Shown here one piece after another: positions 6,021 to 13,753 of a DNA stretch of 37,139 nt (position 1 is the stretch's first letter; every line of letters starts with the position of its first letter). This DNA is from an uncultured Chloroflexota bacterium (GTDB lineage Bacteria > Chloroflexota > Anaerolineae > UBA4142 > SHND01), in the NCBI GenBank assembly GCA_937870825.1, contig CALMZO010000430.1:1-37139 (forward strand), in the 5' to 3' direction. Made by a program: the position numbers and the translations under genes. The notes under the pieces were generated by a model that was given only the letters and a program-made list of their open reading frames with translations, was not told the DNA's origin and did not search any database.

Positions 6021-7649
6021 ATGCTCCCTACGGTTGATACGTATGCCGAACTCGGCGCGCAGTTTCAATGGGCGATTCCCGAATTTTACAATATCGGCGT
6101 GGACGTTTGTGACAAATGGGCGGAACGCGAACCCGCGCGCCTCGCGCTCATTCACAAAACACGCGACGGCAAAATTTTGCGTCTCACTTTTGATGAATTG
6201 CGCGCGCTCTCGAATCAGACCGCGAATTTGTTGCGCGCGCACGCCGTCCGACGCGGTGACCGTGTGGGAATTTTGCTGCCGCAAGCGCCCGAAACGGGAT
6301 ACGCGCACATTGCCGCGTACAAGCTCGGCGCGATTGCCGTGCCACTTTTTTCGCTGTTTGGCGTGGACGCGCTGCACTATCGGCTCGCGGACAGCGGCAC
6401 AAAAATCGTCATCACCGATTCCGTCGGCGCGCAAAAAATCGAGAGCATCCGCGCCCAATTGCCCGCGCTCGAATGTGTGTTCAACATTGACGGCGCATTG
6501 CACAACGCGCTCAATTTCCACACCCTTCGTGACTCACAACAGAAAACTTTTACCCCTGAAATCACGCGCGCGGATGAACCCGCGCTCATCATTTACACAT
6601 CCGGCACCACGGGACAGCCGAAAGGCGCGTTACATGCGCAGCGCGTTCTGCTCGGACATTTACCCGGCGTGGAAATATCGCACAATTTTTTTCCACAAGA
6701 GGGTGACCGCATCTGGACGCCTGCCGATTGGGCGTGGATTGGCGGCTTGTACGATGTGTTGATGCCCGCGTGGCATCACGGCGTCACCGTCGTCTCGCAT
6801 CGCTTTGAAAAATTTGACGCCGAAGCCGCGTTCCAACTGCTGGAGGATTTTGAAATTCGCAACGCGTTCCTGCCGCCCACCGCGTTGAAAATGATGCGAA
6901 CGATTGCAAATCCGGAAACGCGCTGGAAATTTAAGGTTCGCACAATTGCGAGCGGCGGCGAAACGCTGGGCGCGGAATTGTTGGAATGGGGGCGCAAAAC
7001 ATTTGGCGTGAGCATCAACGAATTTTACGGACAGACGGAGTGCAACATGATTGTTTCCAACTGCAACGCGATCATGGAATCGCATCCGGGTCTGATGGGG
7101 CGCGCCGTGCCGGGACACACGTTGGAAATTTTGGATGCAGAAGGAAATCCCGTCGCGCGAAATGAAGTTGGACAAATCGCGGTCAAACGTCCTGACCCCG
7201 TGATGTTTCTCGAATACTGGAACAATCCGAACGCGACGCGCGATAAATTCCAAAAGGATTATTTGTTGACCGGCGACCTGGGAATCAGGGACGACAATGG
7301 TTACATTCGCTTTGTCGGGCGCAATGACGATGTGATTAACAGCGCGGGCTATCGCATCGGTCCGGGCGAAATTGAAGATTGTTTATTGAAACATCCCGCC
7401 GTGAGCATGGCGGCGGTGATTGGGGTTTCCGACACATTGCGCGGCGAAGTGGTGAAAGCGTTCATCGTCTTGCATGAAAAATTCTCGGCAAACGATTCGC
7501 TCGCGCAGGAAATTCAAAACTTTGTCCGTGAACGCCTCGCCGCGCACGAATACCCGCGTCACATTTCGTTCGTGCGCGAATTGCCGTTGACGACGACAGG
7601 AAAAATTATGCGCCGCACCTTGCGCGAATGGCACGCGCAAAATTTCTAA
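6021..7649 (+). CDS. AMP-dependent acyl-CoA synthetase
   Basis: A 542-residue ligase that forms an acyl-adenylate and then the CoA thioester. The phosphate-binding motif IIYTSGTTGQPKG is near residues 190-202, NEFYGQTECN near 333, LTGDLGIRDDNGYIRFVGR near 414-432, and the C-terminal catalytic Lys lies in TTTGKIMRR near residue 530. Overall pattern and length fit acetyl-CoA synthetase-like or medium-chain (ACSM) enzymes; the substrate cannot be read from sequence. It stands alone, convergent with the GHMP kinase gene 20 bp away. The phenylacetate genes in this window are too distant to link it with confidence. Confidence 0.88.
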   Translation: MLPTVDTYAELGAQFQWAIPEFYNIGVDVCDKWAEREPARLALIHKTRDGKILRLTFDELRALSNQTANLLRAHAVRRGDRVGILLPQAPETGYAHIAAYKLGAIAVPLFSLFGVDALHYRLADSGTKIVITDSVGAQKIESIRAQLPALECVFNIDGALHNALNFHTLRDSQQKTFTPEITRADEPALIIYTSGTTGQPKGALHAQRVLLGHLPGVEISHNFFPQEGDRIWTPADWAWIGGLYDVLMPAWHHGVTVVSHRFEKFDAEAAFQLLEDFEIRNAFLPPTALKMMRTIANPETRWKFKVRTIASGGETLGAELLEWGRKTFGVSINEFYGQTECNMIVSNCNAIMESHPGLMGRAVPGHTLEILDAEGNPVARNEVGQIAVKRPDPVMFLEYWNNPNATRDKFQKDYLLTGDLGIRDDNGYIRFVGRNDDVINSAGYRIGPGEIEDCLLKHPAVSMAAVIGVSDTLRGEVVKAFIVLHEKFSANDSLAQEIQNFVRERLAAHEYPRHISFVRELPLTTTGKIMRRTLREWHAQNF

Positions 7650-7674
7650 GGGCAATGTCTGCATCGCCCCTACA
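7650..7674. repeat. TAGGGGC-type imperfect palindrome
   Basis: AGGGCAATGTCTGCATCGCCCCTA between convergent genes, reaching into the 3' end of the GHMP kinase gene. The GCATCGCCCCTA half recurs at 23060-23072, and a related GTAGGGGCAACGCC string lies inside the gene at 13754. This suggests a dispersed REP-like family. Confidence 0.4.
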
Positions 7675-8602
7675 AGATTCGCAACCCTCCCAAATCAAAC
7701 TCTGCCTCCAAAATTTCCCCGCCCATGTTTCGCAACACCTGGCGCAATCGTTCCGTCTCGCCCTCACGCGCGAGAAAATACAGACAGCCGCCGCCGCCCG
7801 CGCCCAACGCTTTCCCGCCCAACGCGCCCGCGTGCAACGCCGCACGAAAAAATTCGTCCACGCGTTCGTTCGTCGTCGAAACATGCAAACGTTTCTGCGC
7901 GTCCCAATTTTCATTCAACAATTCCCCCAGCGCGTCGAGCGAACCATTTTCCAATTCATGGCAAAATTCGCGCGCCACGCGGCGAATCGTCTTGAGCGCG
8001 TTCCACGTATCAGGATTGCGCGCGCGGAACGCCTCTTGCACGCGCGCATGAATGTCGCCCGACACGCGCGATTGTCCCGTGTACACCACCACACTGCGCG
8101 CCTGCAATTCGCGCACGCGATGTTCGTCGAGCGCAAGCTGTTCAATCTCCACCGTGTCGCCCAAAAATGTGAGCGCGAGAAATCCGCCGAACGCGGCAGC
8201 GTACTGGTCTTGCTTGCCGCCGATAATTCCCAAATCCCGGACTTCGATGTCGTGCGCGAGTTCCGCAATGTCGCGGCGCGAAAAATGTTTTCCTGCATGC
8301 GCGGCGAGCGCGCCGACCAGCGCGACGCCGACGGCGCCCGAACCACCTAACCCCGAACCTAACGGCGCATCGCTCGTCAATTCAACCAAAACATTTTTCA
8401 CTTCCAATCGTCTGCAAGCGGCGTGAATGAACGGGTCCGCGTGTTCGCGCGCATTTGGCATTTCGCGCACTACAACGCGTGTGCGTACACCAAACGCCGC
8501 ATTCACGACCAATCCGGCTTGTTCATCACAAAAGGGCTGCACATCCGTCCAACCGCCAACAAAATCAATGCGCGTCGGCGCAAAAGCAATCGTCTGATTC
8601 AT
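7670..8602 (-). CDS. GHMP family sugar kinase (HddA-like)
   Basis: A 310-residue kinase. All three family motifs are visible: FAPTRIDFVGGWTDV (about 7-21), the ATP-binding PLGSGLGGSGAVG (about 80-92) and GGKALGAGGGGCLYF (about 255-269). The GGWTD start is typical of D-glycero-alpha-D-manno-heptose-7-phosphate kinase and related sugar kinases, so a heptose or other sugar 1-phosphate is the likely product. No heptose or cell-surface genes adjoin it, so the substrate remains open. ATG at 8602 has only a weak GGTG upstream; a TATAAT on the minus strand (8629-8624) gives a 15-nt leader. Confidence 0.85.
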   Translation of the reverse strand: MNQTIAFAPTRIDFVGGWTDVQPFCDEQAGLVVNAAFGVRTRVVVREMPNAREHADPFIHAACRRLEVKNVLVELTSDAPLGSGLGGSGAVGVALVGALAAHAGKHFSRRDIAELAHDIEVRDLGIIGGKQDQYAAAFGGFLALTFLGDTVEIEQLALDEHRVRELQARSVVVYTGQSRVSGDIHARVQEAFRARNPDTWNALKTIRRVAREFCHELENGSLDALGELLNENWDAQKRLHVSTTNERVDEFFRAALHAGALGGKALGAGGGGCLYFLAREGETERLRQVLRNMGGEILEAEFDLGGLRIL

Positions 8603-8636
8603 TCGGTTTCACCTTGCGCGCGCATTATATCGCATC

Positions 8637-8665
8637 TTGCGCGCGCGGAATGTTTGCGTTATCAT
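8637..8665 (+). promoter_or_regulatory. Probable promoter of the gcv operon
   Basis: TTGCGC (8637-8642), a 17-bp spacer and TATCAT (8660-8665), divergent from the kinase promoter. The leader of about 70 nt shows no glycine-riboswitch-like fold that I can recognise. Confidence 0.45.
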
Positions 8666-8743
8666 AAGGTCGTCAATGGCGACACCATGCTCCTCTCGCG
8701 CAGTCATTATCCTTCGCGCAAACTTTTTCAAGGACTCGCCCAC

Positions 8744-9841
8744 ATGGATTTGAAACGTACCTCTTTGTACGAAACGCATCGCGCGCTCGGCGCAAAAATG
8801 GTGGAATTCAGCGGTTGGGAAATGCCCGTCCAGTATAAAGGCATTCTCGACGAACATCGCGCCGTCCGAAACGCGGCGGGGCTCTTTGACATTGACCACA
8901 TGGGCCAAGTGCGCGTCACGGGCAACGACGCGCTGAAATTTCTCAATCACTTGCTCACCGCGAATTTTTCCGATATGGAAATCAACACCGCCAAGTACGC
9001 GCTGATGTGTTACGCGGATGGAACGTGCGTGGATGATACGTTCGTGTACCGTCTGGAAGGCGAATGGATGGTCGTCGTCAACGCGGGCAATCGCGACAAA
9101 GACAACGCGTGGGTAAAAGCGCAGAGTGTCGAATTCGATGTCCAAATAAAAGATGTGAGCGAAGAATTCTACATGCTCGCGTTTCAAGGTCCGAAAGCCG
9201 AAGCGGTGCTGCAAAAACTCGAATCCTTCAATCTCGCGGATTTGAAATATCATCAAGCGCGCGAATTTCACATTCACGGCGAACGCGGAATTTTGGCGCG
9301 TACGGGGTACACGGGCGAAGACGGTTTTGAATTGTTCATTCCGTTCGCGCACGGCAAACATGTGTGGGACGCGATTCTCGACGCGGGCAAAGACGACGGC
9401 GTGCTGCCGATTGGACTCGGCGCGCGCGACTCGTTACGCTTTGAAGCCAAATTCGCGTTGTACGGTCACGAGATCGATTCGAACACAACGCCGCTCGAAG
9501 CCGCGCTCGGGTGGGCGTGTGATTTGAACAAAAATTTTATCGGGCGCGATGTTTTATTGAAACAAAAATTGGAAGGCACGAAAAAGAAGCTCGTCGGTTT
9601 TGAAATGCTCGAACGCGGCATCGCGCGCGGCGGTTACGAAATTTCATCAAACGGAAACGTTGTTGGGGTCGTGACAAGCGGAATGCCCGCGCCGACGCTC
9701 GAAAAAAATATCGGACTCGGTTACGTTCCGCCCGAACTCGCAAAACTCGGCACCGAATTCGACATTATCCTTCGCGGCAAACCGACGAAAGCGTGCGTGG
9801 TGAAAACACCGTTTTATGCAAACAGGGCGCGAGGCAAGTAA
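8744..9841 (+). CDS. gcvT: Glycine cleavage system T protein (aminomethyltransferase)
   Basis: A 365-residue enzyme that moves the methylene group from the aminomethyl-lipoyl H protein to tetrahydrofolate and releases ammonia. Recognisable segments are LYETHRALGAKMVEFSGWEM at the N-terminus, GLFDIDHMGQVRVTG, GYTGEDGFELF with the conserved Asp, and IGLGARDSLRFEA. ATG 8744 has AAGGA about 9 nt upstream and gives the normal family length; the open frame continues 107 codons upstream but without family similarity. First gene of gcvT-gcvH-gcvPA-gcvPB. Confidence 0.95.
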   Translation: MDLKRTSLYETHRALGAKMVEFSGWEMPVQYKGILDEHRAVRNAAGLFDIDHMGQVRVTGNDALKFLNHLLTANFSDMEINTAKYALMCYADGTCVDDTFVYRLEGEWMVVVNAGNRDKDNAWVKAQSVEFDVQIKDVSEEFYMLAFQGPKAEAVLQKLESFNLADLKYHQAREFHIHGERGILARTGYTGEDGFELFIPFAHGKHVWDAILDAGKDDGVLPIGLGARDSLRFEAKFALYGHEIDSNTTPLEAALGWACDLNKNFIGRDVLLKQKLEGTKKKLVGFEMLERGIARGGYEISSNGNVVGVVTSGMPAPTLEKNIGLGYVPPELAKLGTEFDIILRGKPTKACVVKTPFYANRARGK

Positions 9842-9846
9842 ACTCG

Positions 9847-9884
9847 AAATTGAAATTTCAAAATTCAGAATCTCCAATCTCAAG
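9847..9884. repeat. Degenerate heptamer repeat in the gcvT-gcvH junction
   Basis: Units AAATTGA, AATTTCA, AAATTCA, GAATCTC and CAATCTC in series. A 12-bp palindrome TTGAAATTTCAA lies at 9850-9861. The gcvH ribosome site AAGGAG follows directly. Confidence 0.55.
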
Positions 9885-9892
9885 GAGTCTTT

Positions 9893-10303
9893 ATGTCCAG
9901 CGGCAAAGAAATTTCGTATCCCAGTGATTTGAAATACGCGGCAACGCACGAGTGGGTAAAAGTTGACGGCGACACCGCGATTGTGGGCATCACCGATTAC
10001 GCGCAAGACGCGCTCGGCGATATTGTGTTTGTCGAATTGCCCGTCGTCGGCATGGAAAAAAACGCGGGCGATTCGTTCGGCGTTGTCGAAAGCGTCAAAG
10101 CCGCGAGCGATGTCTACATGCCCATCGGCGGCGCGATTTCCGCGACGAACGACGCGCTCACCAATTCCCCCGAAACGGTCAATGCCGACGCGTTCGGCGC
10201 AGGCTGGATGCTCAAAGTGTTTCCGTACAACGCGGCTGATTTGGATAAATTGATGGACGCCGCGACATACAAGAGCAAGATTGAGAGTGGAGAAATACAC
10301 TAG
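9893..10303 (+). CDS. gcvH: Glycine cleavage system H protein
   Basis: A 136-residue lipoyl carrier that shuttles the aminomethyl intermediate between the P, T and L proteins. The lipoylation site is Lys 69 in GVVESVKAASDVYMP, and THEWVK near residue 18 is also typical. AAGGAG lies about 8 nt before the ATG. No lipoyl synthase, lipoate ligase or L-protein gene occurs in the window, so these must be encoded elsewhere. Confidence 0.96.
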   Translation: MSSGKEISYPSDLKYAATHEWVKVDGDTAIVGITDYAQDALGDIVFVELPVVGMEKNAGDSFGVVESVKAASDVYMPIGGAISATNDALTNSPETVNADAFGAGWMLKVFPYNAADLDKLMDAATYKSKIESGEIH

Positions 10304-10341
10304 TCGCTAGTCGCTAGTCGTTAGTCGTTAGTCGTTAGTCA
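10301..10341. repeat. TAGTCGC/TAGTCGT heptamer, five units plus a partial
   Basis: Two TAGTCGC copies and three TAGTCGT copies follow one another from 10301 and end in TAGTCAG. They start within the gcvH stop codon region and fill half of the gcvH-gcvPA junction. A degenerate opposite-orientation copy (CTGATAACGAATGACTCA) follows at 10359-10376, so a stem is possible. Confidence 0.85.
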
Positions 10342-10386
10342 GCCACAAGCTTCCTAACAACTGATAACGAATGACTCACAACTTGA

Positions 10387-11721
10387 ATGCACAGATTCAT
10401 TCCCATCACCGACGCCGACCGCGCGCAGATGCTCAAGACGATTGGCGTCAATTCCGTTGACGATTTGTTCAACGACGTTCCCGAAGACGCGCAGTATCCC
10501 GAAATCAATTTGCCGCCTGCCTTGTCCGAAATGGACATGATGCGAACGCTGCGCGGCATGGCAAACAAAAACGCGCACGCGGGCGAATACGCGTATTTTC
10601 TCGGCGCGGGTGCGTACAATCACTTCGTCCCCGCAACCGTTCCGCATCTGATTTTTCGCGCGGAATTTTTTACCGCGTATACGCCGTACCAACCCGAAAT
10701 TTCGCAAGGCACACTGCAAACGATTTTTGAATATCAATCCATGATTTGCGATTTGACGGGCATGGACGCGGCGAACGCATCGCATTACGACGCGGCAACA
10801 GCGGCGGCAGAAGCGGCAGTCATGGCAATCAATTCCGTTCGCAACGGCAACAAAATTATTGTTTCGCCCACTCTGCATCCGCATTACCGTGAGACGATGC
10901 GAACGTACCTCGAGGGACAAAAAATTCCGATTGTGGGGGACGAGGATACGTCCGCCTCCCTTGAGGCGGTGTTGGACAAACATCTCGACAATCAAACGGC
11001 GGGCGTACTCGTCGCCAATCCCGACTTTTTGGGAAACGTGCGCGACTTGCACAAAATCGCGCATCGCGTTCACGCGGCGGGCGCGTTGTTCATCGTCAGC
11101 ACGTACCCTATTGCGCTCGGTTTGTATCAACCGCCCGGTGCGTACGATGCGGATATTGTAATTGGCGAAGGACAATCGCTCGGCAACGCGCTCGGGTTTG
11201 GCGGTCCGTATCTTGGGATTTTCGCGTGCAAAGAAAAATATGTTCGCAAGATGGCGGGCCGTCTCATTGGCGAAACCGTTGATACAAAAGGACGACGCGG
11301 TTTCGTCCTCACACTCCAAGCGCGCGAGCAGCATATTCGCCGCGAAAAAGCGACGTCCAACATTTGCACGAACGAAGCATTGAACGCGCTCGCGGCATGT
11401 GTGTACATGGCGACGATGGGCAAACAGGGCTTGCGCCAAGTTGCAGAGCTCTGTTATCAAAAAGCGCATTACGCTGCCAGCGAAATTTCAAAACTCGACG
11501 GCTATCGCGTACTCAACACCGAATTCTTTAACGAATTCGTCGTCGAATGCCCGCGCCCCGTTTCTGAAATCAACCACGCGTTGTATCACGAAAAAATGAT
11601 TGGCGGTTACGATGTATCGAACGATTACCCGCACATCAAAAATGGAATGCTGCTCGCGGTGACCGAAATGAATACGCGCGAACAGATTGATGCGTTGGTG
11701 AATGCGCTCAAGCAAGCTTAA
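10387..11721 (+). CDS. gcvPA: Glycine dehydrogenase (decarboxylating) subunit 1
   Basis: A 444-residue N-terminal half of the P protein. With GcvPB it forms the PLP enzyme that decarboxylates glycine onto the lipoyl arm of GcvH. The N-terminal pattern FIPITDADRAQMLKTIGV and later YTPYQPEISQGTLQ, SQ-type YDAATAAAEA and GEGQSLG segments are characteristic. The ATG at 10387 has no Shine-Dalgarno motif; a heptamer repeat precedes it. The split P protein is normal in Firmicutes, Chloroflexota and archaea. Confidence 0.95.
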   Translation: MHRFIPITDADRAQMLKTIGVNSVDDLFNDVPEDAQYPEINLPPALSEMDMMRTLRGMANKNAHAGEYAYFLGAGAYNHFVPATVPHLIFRAEFFTAYTPYQPEISQGTLQTIFEYQSMICDLTGMDAANASHYDAATAAAEAAVMAINSVRNGNKIIVSPTLHPHYRETMRTYLEGQKIPIVGDEDTSASLEAVLDKHLDNQTAGVLVANPDFLGNVRDLHKIAHRVHAAGALFIVSTYPIALGLYQPPGAYDADIVIGEGQSLGNALGFGGPYLGIFACKEKYVRKMAGRLIGETVDTKGRRGFVLTLQAREQHIRREKATSNICTNEALNALAACVYMATMGKQGLRQVAELCYQKAHYAASEISKLDGYRVLNTEFFNEFVVECPRPVSEINHALYHEKMIGGYDVSNDYPHIKNGMLLAVTEMNTREQIDALVNALKQA

Positions 11722-11726
11722 AGTGC

Positions 11727-11784
11727 AAAGTTAAAAGCTAAAAGTACAATCCAAACTCGCTTTTCACTTTTAGCTTTTAACTTT
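11727..11784. repeat. Perfect 19-bp inverted repeat made of heptamers, before the S23-like gene
   Basis: AAAGTTAAAAGCTAAAAGT (11727-11745) and its exact complement ACTTTTAGCTTTTAACTTT (11766-11784) enclose 20 nt. Both arms have a 7-bp period. The hairpin ends 12 bp before the ATG at 11797. Confidence 0.9.
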
Positions 11785-11796
11785 TAGCTTACAGCC

Positions 11797-12159
11797 ATGG
11801 AGCGCATTGACGAACGAACTTACAAATTCGCGTTGCGAATCATCAAACTCGTTTCGTCTCTCCCGCATAATTCGACAAGCGCTGTTCTGGGCAAACAAGT
11901 TTTGCGTTCCGGCACATCCATTGGCGCAAACGTGGAAGAAGCATACGCGGCAGTAAGCCCGCGCGAATTTACGCAAAAGATGAGCATCGCGCTCAAAGAA
12001 GCGCGCGAAACACACTACTGGTTGCGACTCATCAAAGATTCGGAACTCGTCGCGGCAAATCGAATTGACCCGCTAATTAAGAAAGCGCTGGAAATCAAGT
12101 TGATGTTAGGCAAAACAGTAATGACCAGTAAAAAGCTAAAAGGAAAAAGCGACGAGTAG
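11797..12159 (+). CDS. Four-helix bundle protein (S23 / TIGR02436-like)
   Basis: A 120-residue all-helical protein. LRSGTSIGANVEEAYAA (about 43-59) and ALKEARETHYWLRLI (about 71-85) are the signature of the S23-like four-helix bundle family, first seen in proteins of 23S rRNA intervening sequences and related to the Avd accessory protein of diversity-generating retroelements. It lies inside the gcv operon between gcvPA and gcvPB and has no Shine-Dalgarno motif. Perfect hairpins flank it (11727-11784 and 12127-12190), the second overlapping its own 3' end. No role in glycine cleavage is known; it looks like an inserted cassette. Confidence 0.88.
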   Translation: MERIDERTYKFALRIIKLVSSLPHNSTSAVLGKQVLRSGTSIGANVEEAYAAVSPREFTQKMSIALKEARETHYWLRLIKDSELVAANRIDPLIKKALEIKLMLGKTVMTSKKLKGKSDE

Positions 12160-12190
12160 CATTCTTACTTTGAGCTTTTAGCTTTTTACT
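12127..12190. repeat. Perfect 16-bp inverted repeat around the S23-like stop codon
   Basis: AGTAAAAAGCTAAAAG (12127-12142) and CTTTTAGCTTTTTACT (12175-12190). The stop codon lies in the loop. Heptamer-like CTTTTCA units follow to 12204. The core AAAAGCTAAAAG is shared with the hairpin before the gene. Confidence 0.9.
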
Positions 12191-12209
12191 TTTCACTTTT
12201 CACTTTCCC

Positions 12210-13712
12210 ATGTCAATCGTTGCAAACAAACCCGAACCTCTGTTGTACGAAATGTCGAATCCCGGCACCGTCGGCTATTCGCTGCCCGATTGCGATGTGC
12301 CAACGACGGCATTGCCCAATCACTTGATGCGAAGCGATTTGCATCTGCCCGAAGTCGGCGAAGTGGACGTCGTGCGGCATTTCACGCGCCTCTCGCAAAA
12401 AAATTACTGCGTGGACTTGGGCATCTATCCGCTCGGTTCCTGCACGATGAAATACAATCCCAAAATCAACGAAGAAGCAATTCGCTTGCTCGGCATGTCC
12501 GCCGCGCATCCGATGCAGCCCGCCGAGACCGCGCAAGGCGCAATGCAACTGATGTACGAATTGCAAAATTATCTTGGCGAAATCAGCGGCTTGCCCGACG
12601 TCACACTGCAACCTGCCGCAGGCGCGCAAGGCGAACTCGTCGGCATTCTCGTCATTCGCGCGTACCATTTATTACGCGGCGACACTGCACGCACCGAAGT
12701 TTTGATTCCCGATTCCGCGCACGGCACGAATCCCGCGACGAGCGCGATGGCGGGGTATCAAGTTGTCGAAGTGAAATCCGACGCGCGCGGGAATATGGAC
12801 TTGAACGATTTGCGCCGCAAGGTCTCAAACAAAACGGCGGGCATCATGTTCACCAATCCGAACACGCTCGGTTTGTTTGAAGAAAATGTGCGCGAGGTGA
12901 ATCAAATCGTTCACGACGCGGGCGGCTTGGTGTACGGCGACGGGGCGAACTTGAACGCGATTGTCGGGATTGCGCGTCCCGGCGATTTGGGCTTTGACGT
13001 CATTCATTCCAACTTGCACAAAACGTTCAGCGTCCCGCACGGCGGCGGCGGTCCGGGCAGCGGTCCCGTCATGGTGCGCGCCGACCTCGCGCAGTTTTTG
13101 CCGAGTCCGATTGTGGTCAAGGACCGCAACACATACATTTTCCAAACGCCCGAACACAGCATCGGACGCATCAAATCCTTCTGGGGAAATTTTCTCGCGC
13201 TCGTCCGCGCCTACACCTACATTCGCACGTACGGCAAAGAACACTTGAAAGAAATCGCCGAAGTGTCCGTCCTCAACGCGAATTATTTGCTCGCGCTGAT
13301 TCGTCACGCCTACGACCCGCAAATTCCCGAACGCGTGTGCAAACACGAATTTGTATTGAACGGCACGCGGTTCAAAAAAGACTATGGCGTCAACACGCTC
13401 GACGTAGCAAAACGCATCATTGATTACGGCTTCTATCCGCCGACGATTTATTTTCCACTCATCGTTCCCGAATGTTTGATGATTGAGCCGACGGAAACGC
13501 AATCCAAAGCATCGCTCGACGAATTTGCGAACGCGCTGTTGAAAATCGCACAAGAAGCGCGCACGAATCCGCAGCTGTTACACGACGCGCCGCATGACAC
13601 ACCCGTCACGCGTTTGGACGATGTGAAAGCGGCGCGCGAACCCGTGCTGCATTTCAATCATCCCGACCCGAAAGCGGCAATGCGAGAGCCGACAAAAGTG
13701 CCAACGGCGTGA
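12210..13712 (+). CDS. gcvPB: Glycine dehydrogenase (decarboxylating) subunit 2
   Basis: A 500-residue PLP-binding half of the P protein. Lys 271 in SNLHKTFSVPHGGGGPGSG forms the Schiff base with PLP; GIYPLGSCTMKYNPK and PDSAHGTNPATSAM are further conserved stretches. The C-terminal 40 residues (after about 460) are a longer polar tail than usual. It has no Shine-Dalgarno motif before ATG 12210, and a hairpin terminator follows at 13718-13750. Confidence 0.96.
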   Translation: MSIVANKPEPLLYEMSNPGTVGYSLPDCDVPTTALPNHLMRSDLHLPEVGEVDVVRHFTRLSQKNYCVDLGIYPLGSCTMKYNPKINEEAIRLLGMSAAHPMQPAETAQGAMQLMYELQNYLGEISGLPDVTLQPAAGAQGELVGILVIRAYHLLRGDTARTEVLIPDSAHGTNPATSAMAGYQVVEVKSDARGNMDLNDLRRKVSNKTAGIMFTNPNTLGLFEENVREVNQIVHDAGGLVYGDGANLNAIVGIARPGDLGFDVIHSNLHKTFSVPHGGGGPGSGPVMVRADLAQFLPSPIVVKDRNTYIFQTPEHSIGRIKSFWGNFLALVRAYTYIRTYGKEHLKEIAEVSVLNANYLLALIRHAYDPQIPERVCKHEFVLNGTRFKKDYGVNTLDVAKRIIDYGFYPPTIYFPLIVPECLMIEPTETQSKASLDEFANALLKIAQEARTNPQLLHDAPHDTPVTRLDDVKAAREPVLHFNHPDPKAAMREPTKVPTA

Positions 13713-13717
13713 TAAAG

Positions 13718-13750
13718 AAAATCGTTGTCCTTCGGACAACGATTTTTTTT
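13718..13750 (+). terminator. Rho-independent terminator of the gcv operon
   Basis: AAAATCGTTGTCC, a TTC loop, GGACAACGATTTTTTTT. A 13-bp stem with eight terminal T. It also faces the convergent gene at 13754 and may serve both. Confidence 0.9.
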
Positions 13751-13753
13751 GCC

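Noticed and set aside
8672..8743. Glycine riboswitch before gcvT
   Set aside because: The leader of about 70 nt is too short for the usual tandem fold and shows no matching conserved core.
8423..8743. Longer gcvT start
   Set aside because: The upstream extension overlaps the divergent kinase gene and its promoter and lacks GcvT similarity.
10301..10341. CRISPR-like array
   Set aside because: The units are 7 bp, directly adjacent and without spacers; no cas gene is nearby.
11797..12159. Diversity-generating retroelement accessory gene (Avd)
   Set aside because: The protein is of the related four-helix type, but no reverse transcriptase or template/variable repeat is present in the window.
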